The notes beneath the pieces are model-generated. The model had not been told where the DNA came from and searched no databases. It saw only the letters and a list, made by a program, of their open reading frames with translations. A program made the position numbers and the translations under genes. Shown here piece by piece: positions 1-5,081 of a stretch of 6,338 nt of DNA (positions within the stretch are counted from its first letter, which is position 1; each line of letters begins with the position of its first letter). Where the stretch lies: contig CAZEZP010000037.1 of the NCBI GenBank assembly GCA_964516435.1, positions 1-6,338 on the forward strand, in the 5' to 3' direction. This DNA comes from HGW-17 sp964516435. Lineage in GTDB: Bacteria; Myxococcota_A; Polyangia; HGW-17.

Positions 1-353
1 TCGCCTATCAGTTGACCGGTGTCGCACCCGGCGTCTACCAGGTGCAGGTGGCCCCGTTCGCCTCCCCCGTGGCCATGGATCTCTCCGCGGCCGCGGAAGG
101 CTGGTTCTGCATCGACCGCCTGCTGGATGCCATGTACAACCTGGGCCAGGGAAGGCGCGGCTCTCCCTGCCAGTCTTCGGACGAATGCATGGGTGGAACC
201 GGCTACTGCTTCTCCTACGGCGCAGAGTACTCGCCGGTGTGCGTGAACGGCTGCACCACCACCGAAGACTGCCCCATACCCTCTCTGGAAGAGTGCCTGG
301 AAGACGGAAACGGCATCCGCTACTGCTCCCCAACCACCGATTTCGGCCAGTGA
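1..353 (+). CDS. C-terminal part of a cysteine-rich, probably secreted protein (5' end outside window)
   Basis: The frame is open from the first base, reading AYQLTGVAPGVYQVQV, and ends at the TGA at 351-353. The possible in-window starts (TTG at 12, ATG at 75) have no ribosome binding site, so the true start is most likely upstream. The first 45 or so visible residues lack the cysteine pattern; the last 65 are cysteine-rich, with spaced cysteines in GSPCQSSDEC, GYCFSYG, CVNGC, TEDC, EEC and YCSP. This spacing resembles the small disulfide-stabilised modules found in secreted myxobacterial proteins, and the same style recurs in the minus-strand lipoprotein of this window. No catalytic motif is visible. 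I infer an extracellular or periplasmic location from cysteine content alone, because the signal peptide would lie outside the window. The HAD gene starts 15 bp downstream, so co-transcription is plausible. Function unknown. Confidence 0.72.
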   Translation, partial: AYQLTGVAPGVYQVQVAPFASPVAMDLSAAAEGWFCIDRLLDAMYNLGQGRRGSPCQSSDECMGGTGYCFSYGAEYSPVCVNGCTTTEDCPIPSLEECLEDGNGIRYCSPTTDFGQ

Positions 354-367
354 AGACAACAGAACCG

Positions 368-1402
368 ATGCAGGAATCGACCTTTCCCGAGGATGCCTGT
401 CCATCCGGCGAACCCGAAAACTGGGACCCGGCCGTGCACCGCCGCCTGGAAGCATTCACGGCGGCCTGCGCAGCGGACCCGCAGCGGCATCGGGCCTGGG
501 CCGTGTTCGACTGGGATTTCACCCTGCTGGACGGGGACATCGGCGATGCCCTGTTCTCGTACATGCTGCATCACCGGCTCGTACAGAAGCCGCAGGACTG
601 GCGTGCCACGTCGGATCACCTGACGCCGGCGGCCCTGCGGCGCCTGGAAAACCTCCTGCGCCGGGAGCGGGGCGGCTGCATTCCCGAAACGCCAGAACTG
701 CGGCAGGAAATGGAAACCATCTATTTCCGGCAGCAGACGACGGCGGGCGAAACCGCCTTCGCGGGTTTCGACGAAACCGCCTGCCACCCTTCCTACGCCT
801 GGTGCGCGCGCCTGCTGGCCGGACTTTCGGTGGAGGAAGCCTCCCGCCTCACGCTCGACGTGCTGCGCGAACTGCTTTCGGCTCCGCCGGGGACGATGCG
901 GTATGGTCATCCCGGAGAATGGAAGGCGCGCCCCGTGCGGCCCATGATGAAACTGTTCCGGCAGTTGGCATCGGCCGGGCTTTCGGTGGCCGTGGTGTCG
1001 GCTTCGCCCCAGCCGGCCGTGGAAGCCTGCCTGTCGTTCTTCGAACTGCCGGCGGCCTGCCCGCTGGGAGTGCGAACGCACGTGGACGTGGCAGGACGCC
1101 TCACGCCAAAACTCGCGCCATGCGGGCGGCGCGCGGGCGTCATTCCCTATGGCCGCGGCAAGCGGGCCTGGATTTCCCACGTCATCGGGCAACGCATGGA
1201 GCCGGCCTGGTATGTCCCCGATGCGGATCTGTGCCAGAACATCTGGTTCGCCGCCGGGGATTCCGCAGGCGACTGGGCCATGCTCGAAGACGCATCCCGC
1301 CTGCGCCTGGTGGTGGCCCGACGCGAAAGCCGGGTGACCGATGCGGCCCGGAAAAATGCCGATGGCCGTTGGCTCCTGGCAGAAACCCGTGGGGCGGGAT
1401 GA
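368..1402 (+). CDS. HAD-superfamily hydrolase (phosphoserine-phosphatase-like, subclass IB type)
   Basis: A 344-residue protein with the four HAD motifs in order. Motif I is FDWDFTLLDGD, with nucleophile D48, acid/base D50 and T52. Motif II is VVSAS with S211. Motif III is the lysine in GRGKRAW (K265). Motif IV is GDSAGD with D298 and D302, which would bind Mg2+. About 160 residues between motifs I and II form a large helical cap, as in subclass I enzymes. HAD phosphatases of this type form a phospho-aspartate intermediate and remove phosphate from small molecules; the cap sets specificity and I cannot name the substrate. The family also includes phosphoserine and phosphocholine phosphatases. 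There is no signal peptide, so I infer a cytosolic enzyme. I chose the ATG at 368 because it follows the previous stop by 15 bp; the upstream extension of the frame overlaps the preceding gene and encodes an Arg/His/Leu-rich shadow. No strong Shine-Dalgarno is visible, which fits translational coupling to the upstream gene. Confidence 0.9.
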   Translation: MQESTFPEDACPSGEPENWDPAVHRRLEAFTAACAADPQRHRAWAVFDWDFTLLDGDIGDALFSYMLHHRLVQKPQDWRATSDHLTPAALRRLENLLRRERGGCIPETPELRQEMETIYFRQQTTAGETAFAGFDETACHPSYAWCARLLAGLSVEEASRLTLDVLRELLSAPPGTMRYGHPGEWKARPVRPMMKLFRQLASAGLSVAVVSASPQPAVEACLSFFELPAACPLGVRTHVDVAGRLTPKLAPCGRRAGVIPYGRGKRAWISHVIGQRMEPAWYVPDADLCQNIWFAAGDSAGDWAMLEDASRLRLVVARRESRVTDAARKNADGRWLLAETRGAG

Positions 1403-1411
1403 ATCCTTTCC

Positions 1412-1453
1412 CGTTCCGGAACGTACGACAGCGCGGATTCGGAACCGTTCGAA
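1412..1453 (+). promoter_or_regulatory. Nested inverted repeats between the HAD and cupin genes, possible operator
   Basis: The 67-bp gap contains a perfect 12-bp palindrome, CGTTCCGGAACG, at 1412-1423. An imperfect one, TTCGGAACCGTTCGAA, follows at 1438-1453. Both use the same two building blocks, CGTTC and CGGAAC, in swapped order. Such an arrangement could be a binding site for a dimeric regulator or an mRNA structure just before the cupin ribosome binding site. In GC-rich DNA short palindromes also arise by chance, so this is a tentative call. Confidence 0.25.
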
Positions 1454-1458
1454 ATCGT

Positions 1459-1463
1459 GGAGG
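1459..1463 (+). promoter_or_regulatory. Shine-Dalgarno GGAGG for the cupin-fusion gene
   Basis: GGAGG lies 6 bases before the ATG at 1470. It decides this start over in-frame ATGs at 1341, 1356 and 1362, which would overlap the HAD gene and place a polar segment ahead of the hydrophobic N-terminus. Confidence 0.8.
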
Positions 1464-1469
1464 CCGTTC

Positions 1470-2564
1470 ATGTGGATGATGGATTTCTGGATGACGTGGA
1501 TTCTGCTCGCGGCGACACCGCCCGCGCCCGACCTGTCCGTTCTCAACGAATGCCACCGGGCCGCGCGCGCGCGGGACTGGAAGATCGGCGGTGATTTCGA
1601 AGTGCGGTTGACCCTGGCGGATACGGGACGGGTGGATTCGCTCTCCATCGTGAAAAACACGTCCGCAGATGCCATCCTGGAGCGCTGCGTGCGCTACCAG
1701 TTGCAAAATATGGCGTTTCCCGGACGCAAGAGCCCGCTGACGCTGCGTTTCTCGTTTCCGGGAAATCTGCCGCAGGCTGGAGTACTGGCCGCGGACGTGC
1801 CCATCTCGCGTGCGGCCGGAAACGGCACGGCGGCCCGCGTGCTCATCCATCCGGGTTCGGTTCCTGGCGCGGCCGTTTCCCTGAGCGTGGTCCGCGTGGA
1901 AAAAAACGGCCGCATCCCGCTGCACCTGCACCAGAAGACGGCCGTGGCCTTCTTCGTGCTCGAAGGCACGGGCCGTCTGGACGTGAGCCTCGAGCACGGA
2001 AAGACCTCCGCACATCCGCTCTCGGCGGGCACGGGGGGCCATATTCCCTCCGGCATCCCCCACGAATTCATCGGGCCGTCCGGCGAGGAGCCGCTCGTCT
2101 TCTTGCTGTGGGCCACCCCCGCCGGAATGGAGTCGTTCTTTGCCAACGGCGAACCCGCCCGCCACGACATGCTGTTCTTCCCGCCCCCCGGTTCGGCCGA
2201 AACACGCCCGCAGGCTTCCTATGGCAATGCCGGCCAATGGCGGGTCCTTGATTCGGCCCTGCCGGCCGGCGACCCGAAGGGCGTCATGAAAAAAACCTGG
2301 TTTTCCATTCCCAAGGCGGGGGAATGGTTCATCGTCACGGCAAGTGCCAAACGCCCGGTCACCCTCGTTCCGCCCGCGGGCGGCTTCGTTTCGGCCTTCG
2401 TCCTGCGCGGAGCCGGCGAGTGGTCCTCCGGCTCCGACACCCACATCCTGCAGCCGGGAAGTGGCTGGTTCTTCCGCGGCAAGGCCGTCTATACGCCCAA
2501 AGTCGAAAACGCCCCGCTGTTCCTCGTGGCCCACTGCAGTCCCGCCGCCTGCCCGGTGCAGTGA
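1470..2564 (+). CDS. Exported fusion protein: TonB/AgmX-PglI C-terminal-like domain plus two cupin folds
   Basis: A 364-residue protein. Residues 1-16 (MWMMDFWMTWILLAAT) look like a short signal sequence or membrane anchor, followed by a Pro-rich linker. Residues 26-97 resemble the C-terminal domain of TonB-like and AgmX/PglI proteins of myxobacteria: DFEVRLTLADTGRVDSLSI, then a central CV (C73) and an MAFP...LTLRFSF ending. Residues about 120-215 are a cupin: PLHLHQ (H152, H154), VLEGTG, then IPSGIPHEF (P193, G195, H198). The canonical Glu of cupin motif 1 falls on V159. Residues about 265-355 form a second, degenerate cupin (FVLRGAGEW, then ILQPGSGWFF) without metal-binding histidines. Cupins bind metals or small ligands or act as isomerases or oxygenases; no specific activity can be assigned. 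A periplasmic site is inferred from the N-terminus. The gene lies 67 bp after the HAD gene on the same strand, so one operon is plausible. Domain boundaries were judged by eye. Confidence 0.85.
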   Translation: MWMMDFWMTWILLAATPPAPDLSVLNECHRAARARDWKIGGDFEVRLTLADTGRVDSLSIVKNTSADAILERCVRYQLQNMAFPGRKSPLTLRFSFPGNLPQAGVLAADVPISRAAGNGTAARVLIHPGSVPGAAVSLSVVRVEKNGRIPLHLHQKTAVAFFVLEGTGRLDVSLEHGKTSAHPLSAGTGGHIPSGIPHEFIGPSGEEPLVFLLWATPAGMESFFANGEPARHDMLFFPPPGSAETRPQASYGNAGQWRVLDSALPAGDPKGVMKKTWFSIPKAGEWFIVTASAKRPVTLVPPAGGFVSAFVLRGAGEWSSGSDTHILQPGSGWFFRGKAVYTPKVENAPLFLVAHCSPAACPVQ

Positions 2565-2767
2565 GTGCAGGCAGCCGATTCTCCAGCAAACGACTGGAAT
2601 TTCCCGCTCCAGGAGCAGAGGTGGCCACCGGCGCGTTTTCGCCACGCCGATGGCATGCAGCGGCCGCCCCGTGCGTCACGGGGCCATCGTGGTAGGAATG
2701 AAATCTTTGGAGGAAACGGGAAAAGGAGCGGCGGCAGAAGCCAAAACAAGAGTGATGATGGCGCCCG
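2565..2767. other. Convergent intergenic gap
   Basis: 203 bp separate the stop of the cupin-fusion gene (+) from the stop of the lipoprotein gene (-). I see no supported gene here; the open frames that cross it are low-complexity shadows. It holds two potential hairpins, GGCG/CGCC at 2630-2643 and the longer one at 2666-2684, and no T-tract next to either. Confidence 0.6.
2666..2684. terminator. GC-rich hairpin, possible shared terminator of two convergent genes
   Basis: A perfect 8-bp stem with a 3-base loop: GCCCCGTG, CGT, CACGGGGC. It lies about 100 bp downstream of the plus-strand cupin stop and about 85 bp downstream of the minus-strand lipoprotein stop, so it could act on both transcripts. 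Neither strand shows the U-tract expected of an intrinsic terminator. It may instead be a transcript-end stabiliser, or of no function. Confidence 0.4.
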
Positions 2768-4150
2768 TCAGTGGCAGGCCTGCTGCATGCTGACGGCCGA
2801 GGTGGCGACGCAGGCGCTGCCCAGCCAGCGACAGGTGATGTATTGGCCCGTCACGCCGCAGTTGGGAATGCTGCCCGTCGTAATCCAGCCGGACGCGTTG
2901 TTGCAGCCCGTCAGTGTCGTCTGGGCCGTGCAGTTTTCCAGTTGATTGTATTGTTTTTCAACAATATTATTACAATTGTAATCCCAATACGCAACTATCC
3001 CGCCACAATTATATGAATTTGTATAAAAAACGGAATTTCCCGGATAAGCGAAACTGTTCATGTCGCAGCAGTCCGTATTGCTGCTCGTATACCCGGGCGG
3101 CTGCGTGGCGGCGCACGTCGCCGTGCCCGCGCCGAATCCGTCGCCGTCGGAATCCCGGTACCACCGCGGCAGTTGCGTGTACACGCAACCCGACAGCGGA
3201 TGGCAACTGTCCGCCGTGCAGGAATCGCCGTCATCGCATGAAATCGGAGAACCCACGCAGACGCCGTTCTGGCAGGTGTCATTCGCCGTGCACACATCGA
3301 AGTCATCGCATGCCCTCCCCGACAGCGGCACATACACGCAGCCCACCACCGGATCACAGGTATCATTCGTGCACATGTTGGCATCATCGCAGGTCATCTG
3401 CATTCCCGTGCACACGCCGTTCACGCAAGCGTCCCCATAGGTGCATGCGTTGCCATCGTCGCAGGGATTCCCGTCCTGCGGCACGCTCACGCACATCTGC
3501 CCGTTGCCGGCCGGCTGGCACTCGTTGGGCATGCACACGTCCCCGCTGGCCGGACATTCGAGATGGGAATGGCAGGAGAAAAGGCACTGGCTCGTGCATC
3601 CGTCGGCATCGTCGGCGTTGCCGTCGTCGCATTCCTCGCCCGGCGCGTTGACCACGCCGTCGCCACAGAAGACCGCCAGAACGCAATCCAGCCCGGCCGG
3701 CACATAGCCTTCATCGCAGGCGCACTGGGGCACCAGCCCCTCATCCGTCTCCACCAGGCTGCAGGAGCCATGCCCGCCGCAGTCGACGCCGGCGCACGGA
3801 TCCTCCACGCAGCGGGTCTCTTCCTGGCGCACGTAGCCTTCGTCGCAGGCACAGCGGGCATACGGCTCTTCGGCATCCGTCATGACCACGCACGTGCCGT
3901 GCCCGTCGCATGTGACCCCTGCGCAGACATCCGGCGCCTCATCGGCCACGCAGTGGATGAAATCCTCCACGTGATAGCCGGTCTCGCACTGGCACAGCGC
4001 GCGGTTCTCCCCATCGATCGAGCACGTGCCATGCCCGTCGCACGTCACATCCCGGCAGGGATCGTCCGGTTTTTTCGAGGAAGAGGAATCGTCGCAGGAA
4101 AAAAGAGAGAAAAGAAGGAACAAGCCCAGGATGACAGTCAAGTTTTTCAT
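2768..4150 (-). CDS. Cysteine-rich lipoprotein: EGF-like modules, CGDG repeat, CDDGN repeats and DSDGDG metal-binding C-terminal module
   Basis: A 460-residue lipoprotein with 55 cysteines. Residues 1-18 are a signal peptide and LFSC places the lipidated cysteine at C19, followed by DDSSSSKK. Three six-cysteine EGF-like modules follow at about 32-67, 76-114 and 119-156, with the CDGHGTC or CGGHGSC core. Next is a myxobacterial CGDG repeat at 162-193 (CGDGVVNAPGEECDDGN), then four CDD-type four-cysteine repeats at 230-247, 254-271, 281-298 and 305-322. A DSDGDGFG motif at 333-340 resembles the putative metal-binding motif of MopE-like proteins. The rest (361-460) is a Cys/Tyr/Asn-rich module containing DYNC, GW and IPNCG. 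There is no catalytic motif. I infer a membrane-anchored surface or periplasmic binding or adhesion protein whose loops may bind Ca2+. The start at 4150 is fixed by GGGAGG six bases upstream and by the signal peptide; the in-frame extension to 4408 crosses the promoter. Codons for residues 364-404 are unusually AT-rich. Confidence 0.9.
   Translation of the reverse strand: MKNLTVILGLFLLFSLFSCDDSSSSKKPDDPCRDVTCDGHGTCSIDGENRALCQCETGYHVEDFIHCVADEAPDVCAGVTCDGHGTCVVMTDAEEPYARCACDEGYVRQEETRCVEDPCAGVDCGGHGSCSLVETDEGLVPQCACDEGYVPAGLDCVLAVFCGDGVVNAPGEECDDGNADDADGCTSQCLFSCHSHLECPASGDVCMPNECQPAGNGQMCVSVPQDGNPCDDGNACTYGDACVNGVCTGMQMTCDDANMCTNDTCDPVVGCVYVPLSGRACDDFDVCTANDTCQNGVCVGSPISCDDGDSCTADSCHPLSGCVYTQLPRWYRDSDGDGFGAGTATCAATQPPGYTSSNTDCCDMNSFAYPGNSVFYTNSYNCGGIVAYWDYNCNNIVEKQYNQLENCTAQTTLTGCNNASGWITTGSIPNCGVTGQYITCRWLGSACVATSAVSMQQACH
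2941..3060. other. AT-rich island inside the lipoprotein gene, with a 14-bp palindrome
   Basis: Counting bases, 38 of 120 are G or C (32%), against 43 of 60 (72%) at 3121-3180 in the same gene. The island contains the perfect palindrome ATTACAATTGTAAT at 2969-2982. Just beside it is a small hairpin, TTGTT/AACAA, at 2951-2964. On the minus strand it encodes residues 364-404, rich in Asn and Tyr. The low GC may reflect that amino-acid composition, a different origin of this module, or a superimposed signal. Confidence 0.6.
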
Positions 4151-4156
4151 GTCGAA

Positions 4157-4162
4157 CCTCCC
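4157..4162 (-). promoter_or_regulatory. Shine-Dalgarno GGGAGG for the lipoprotein gene
   Basis: On the minus strand GGGAGG precedes the ATG at 4150 by 6 bases. Together with the lipoprotein signal peptide that starts there, it settles the start codon. Confidence 0.85.
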
Positions 4163-4191
4163 GAAAGGGTTGCAAGAGTTTCGCCGTGGGT

Positions 4192-4219
4192 TGTATACAA
4201 TAAAAATATTTTTTGTCAA
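4192..4219 (-). promoter_or_regulatory. Sigma70-type promoter of the lipoprotein gene
   Basis: Read on the minus strand, a perfect -35 box TTGACA (4219-4214) is followed by a 16-base spacer that is almost entirely A and T. A -10 box TATACA (4197-4192) comes next. Transcription would start near 4185, giving a leader of about 35 bases that contains the GGGAGG ribosome binding site. The near-consensus boxes suggest strong constitutive transcription by the housekeeping sigma factor. The -10 box sits in the palindrome TTGTATACAA (4191-4200), which could also bind a regulator. Confidence 0.7.
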
Positions 4220-4365
4220 GAATGCCTGCATGGTAAACCGGTGCCTCTGGCGGGAACCCGTTGGCTGGAAAATGAAGATGAAAAAATATGGAGATGTCAG
4301 AATGCAGCATTGCCGCGTCCATTGGCAGCAAAGCGCCTCCGGCCCTTCACTTCCCGGAAGCCTAC

Positions 4366-4370
4366 AGGAG
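4366..4370 (+). promoter_or_regulatory. Shine-Dalgarno AGGAG for the zinc-ribbon gene
   Basis: AGGAG lies 6 bases before the ATG at 4377. It supports that start over the longer in-frame extension, which would run back through the promoter region and into the lipoprotein gene on the other strand. Confidence 0.8.
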
Positions 4371-4376
4371 ACGAAC

Positions 4377-5024
4377 ATGAGCACGAATCGCCAACTTCCC
4401 CAGGTCATCGAGTTCAGCCAATATGGATTTCCGGTGGCATTCTGCCCGTTCTGCGGCCAGCGTCTGACGGAGGGTGAAGACTGCTACTTCGGCAACTGCG
4501 ACCATGTCGAATTCATTTTCACCGAAGGAGAACTGATCAACTCCAGTCCGAAGTTTGAGGCCATATGGGAAGAACATGGCGAGTATATCGACATCTACGG
4601 GCAGGAATTCCAGGTCTTTCTCGCCAGCGTGGGCTACGACGAAAACCTGCTGATCTACTGCATGACGGGCAACGGCGTCGCCTGCGGCCCAGTCAGCACG
4701 ACGTCCGTATATGGCCTCAAGTTTTCCCCCTGTCCGGACGATGAAGAGGAAGACTTCATGGCCTGCGATGACGGGTATCCGAAGGAAACGATGGGGGAAG
4801 AAGAGGACGCGCAGGAGGATTCCACACAGGAACTGGAGAAAGAGACGGAACGTTCCAGTTCCTCCTCCGATGCACGGGCCGAACCCGAAACCACCCGGAA
4901 ACAGGCATCCCGGGCCAAAAAGACCGGAACCGGAAAGAAAGAATCCGGAAAAAAGGGATCCAACGCCGGAAAAACCGCCGCCCGGAAGAAGAAGTCTGCA
5001 AAGGAAAGGTCCGCAAAGGAATAG
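4377..5024 (+). CDS. Zinc-ribbon-like protein with acidic segment and lysine-rich C-terminal tail
   Basis: A 215-residue protein I do not recognise as a named family. The globular part, residues 1-118, holds CPFCGQRL (C23, C26) followed by C36 and C41. This C-x2-C-x9-C-x4-C arrangement could bind zinc. Residues 44-116 are a mixed alpha/beta stretch rich in Glu and aromatic residues. Residues 121-158 are strongly acidic (DDEEEDF, GEEEDAQED, ELEKETE), then comes a Ser run (160-164). Residues 174-215 are a Lys/Ala/Gly/Ser tail (KKTGTGKKESGKK, ARKKKSAKERSAKE) like those of bacterial histone H1-like proteins. No signal peptide or membrane segment is seen, so I infer a cytoplasmic location. The tail suggests binding of DNA, RNA or another polyanion, and the acidic part may shield it or bind partners; both are inferences. 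The gene is convergent with the RCC1 gene and divergent from the lipoprotein gene, so it is probably transcribed alone. Confidence 0.85.
   Translation: MSTNRQLPQVIEFSQYGFPVAFCPFCGQRLTEGEDCYFGNCDHVEFIFTEGELINSSPKFEAIWEEHGEYIDIYGQEFQVFLASVGYDENLLIYCMTGNGVACGPVSTTSVYGLKFSPCPDDEEEDFMACDDGYPKETMGEEEDAQEDSTQELEKETERSSSSSDARAEPETTRKQASRAKKTGTGKKESGKKGSNAGKTAARKKKSAKERSAKE
4922..5021 (+). repeat. Short degenerate repeats encoding the lysine-rich tail
   Basis: CCGGAA recurs at 4924, 4930, 4945 and 4966. The end of the gene duplicates a 12-base element, TCYGCAAAGGAA, producing SAKERSAKE. Such purine-rich microrepeats can expand or contract by slippage, so tail length may vary between strains. Confidence 0.4.
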
Positions 5025-5039
5025 AAGCGGAAAGAACCG

Positions 5040-5069
5040 GGCCGGAATGGCTGGCATGCGGAACCGGCC
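5040..5069. terminator. Possible hairpin between convergent zinc-ribbon and RCC1 genes
   Basis: GGCCGG at 5040-5045 can pair with CCGGCC at 5064-5069 across an 18-base loop. It falls in the 57-bp gap between the two stop codons (5024 and 5082) and so could end both transcripts. There is no T-tract on either strand, and the stem is short with a large loop, so support is weak. Confidence 0.22.
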
Positions 5070-5081
5070 GCACGATCGCGG

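Larger units (their letters stand above)
4151..4376. other. Divergent intergenic region with promoter and 5' leaders
   Basis: 226 bp lie between the start of the lipoprotein gene (-) and that of the zinc-ribbon gene (+). The 4191-4220 stretch is AT-rich. A clear promoter reads left into the lipoprotein. For the rightward gene I find only weak hexamer pairs, for example TTGTCA at 4213 with TAAACC at 4234, so its promoter is unassigned. ATGs at 4149, 4272 and 4278 are in frame with the zinc-ribbon gene but lack good ribosome binding sites. Confidence 0.6.

Noticed and set aside
320..1675. 451-codon open frame on the minus strand
   Set aside because: It lies opposite the HAD gene, which has all catalytic motifs, and its translation is Arg/Gly/His-rich without domains. 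Long antisense frames are common in GC-rich DNA.
1182..2645. 487-codon open frame on the minus strand
   Set aside because: It overlaps the HAD and cupin genes entirely, has no recognisable domain and a composition typical of a shadow frame.
2565..2945. Small plus-strand gene in the convergent gap
   Set aside because: The open frame continues into the lipoprotein C-terminus on the opposite strand, starts without a ribosome binding site and has no recognisable features.
4026..4376. N-terminal extension of the zinc-ribbon protein
   Set aside because: It overlaps the lipoprotein gene and its promoter, has no ribosome binding site, and the ATG at 4377 has AGGAG at ideal spacing.
4151..4408. N-terminal extension of the lipoprotein to an ATG at 4408
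   Set aside because: It would overlap the zinc-ribbon start and translate the promoter; the signal peptide and GGGAGG site clearly place the start at 4150.
3563..4477. 304-codon open frame on the plus strand opposite the lipoprotein
   Set aside because: It is antisense to EGF-like modules with conserved cysteines, and runs through the lipoprotein's promoter and into the zinc-ribbon gene in another frame.
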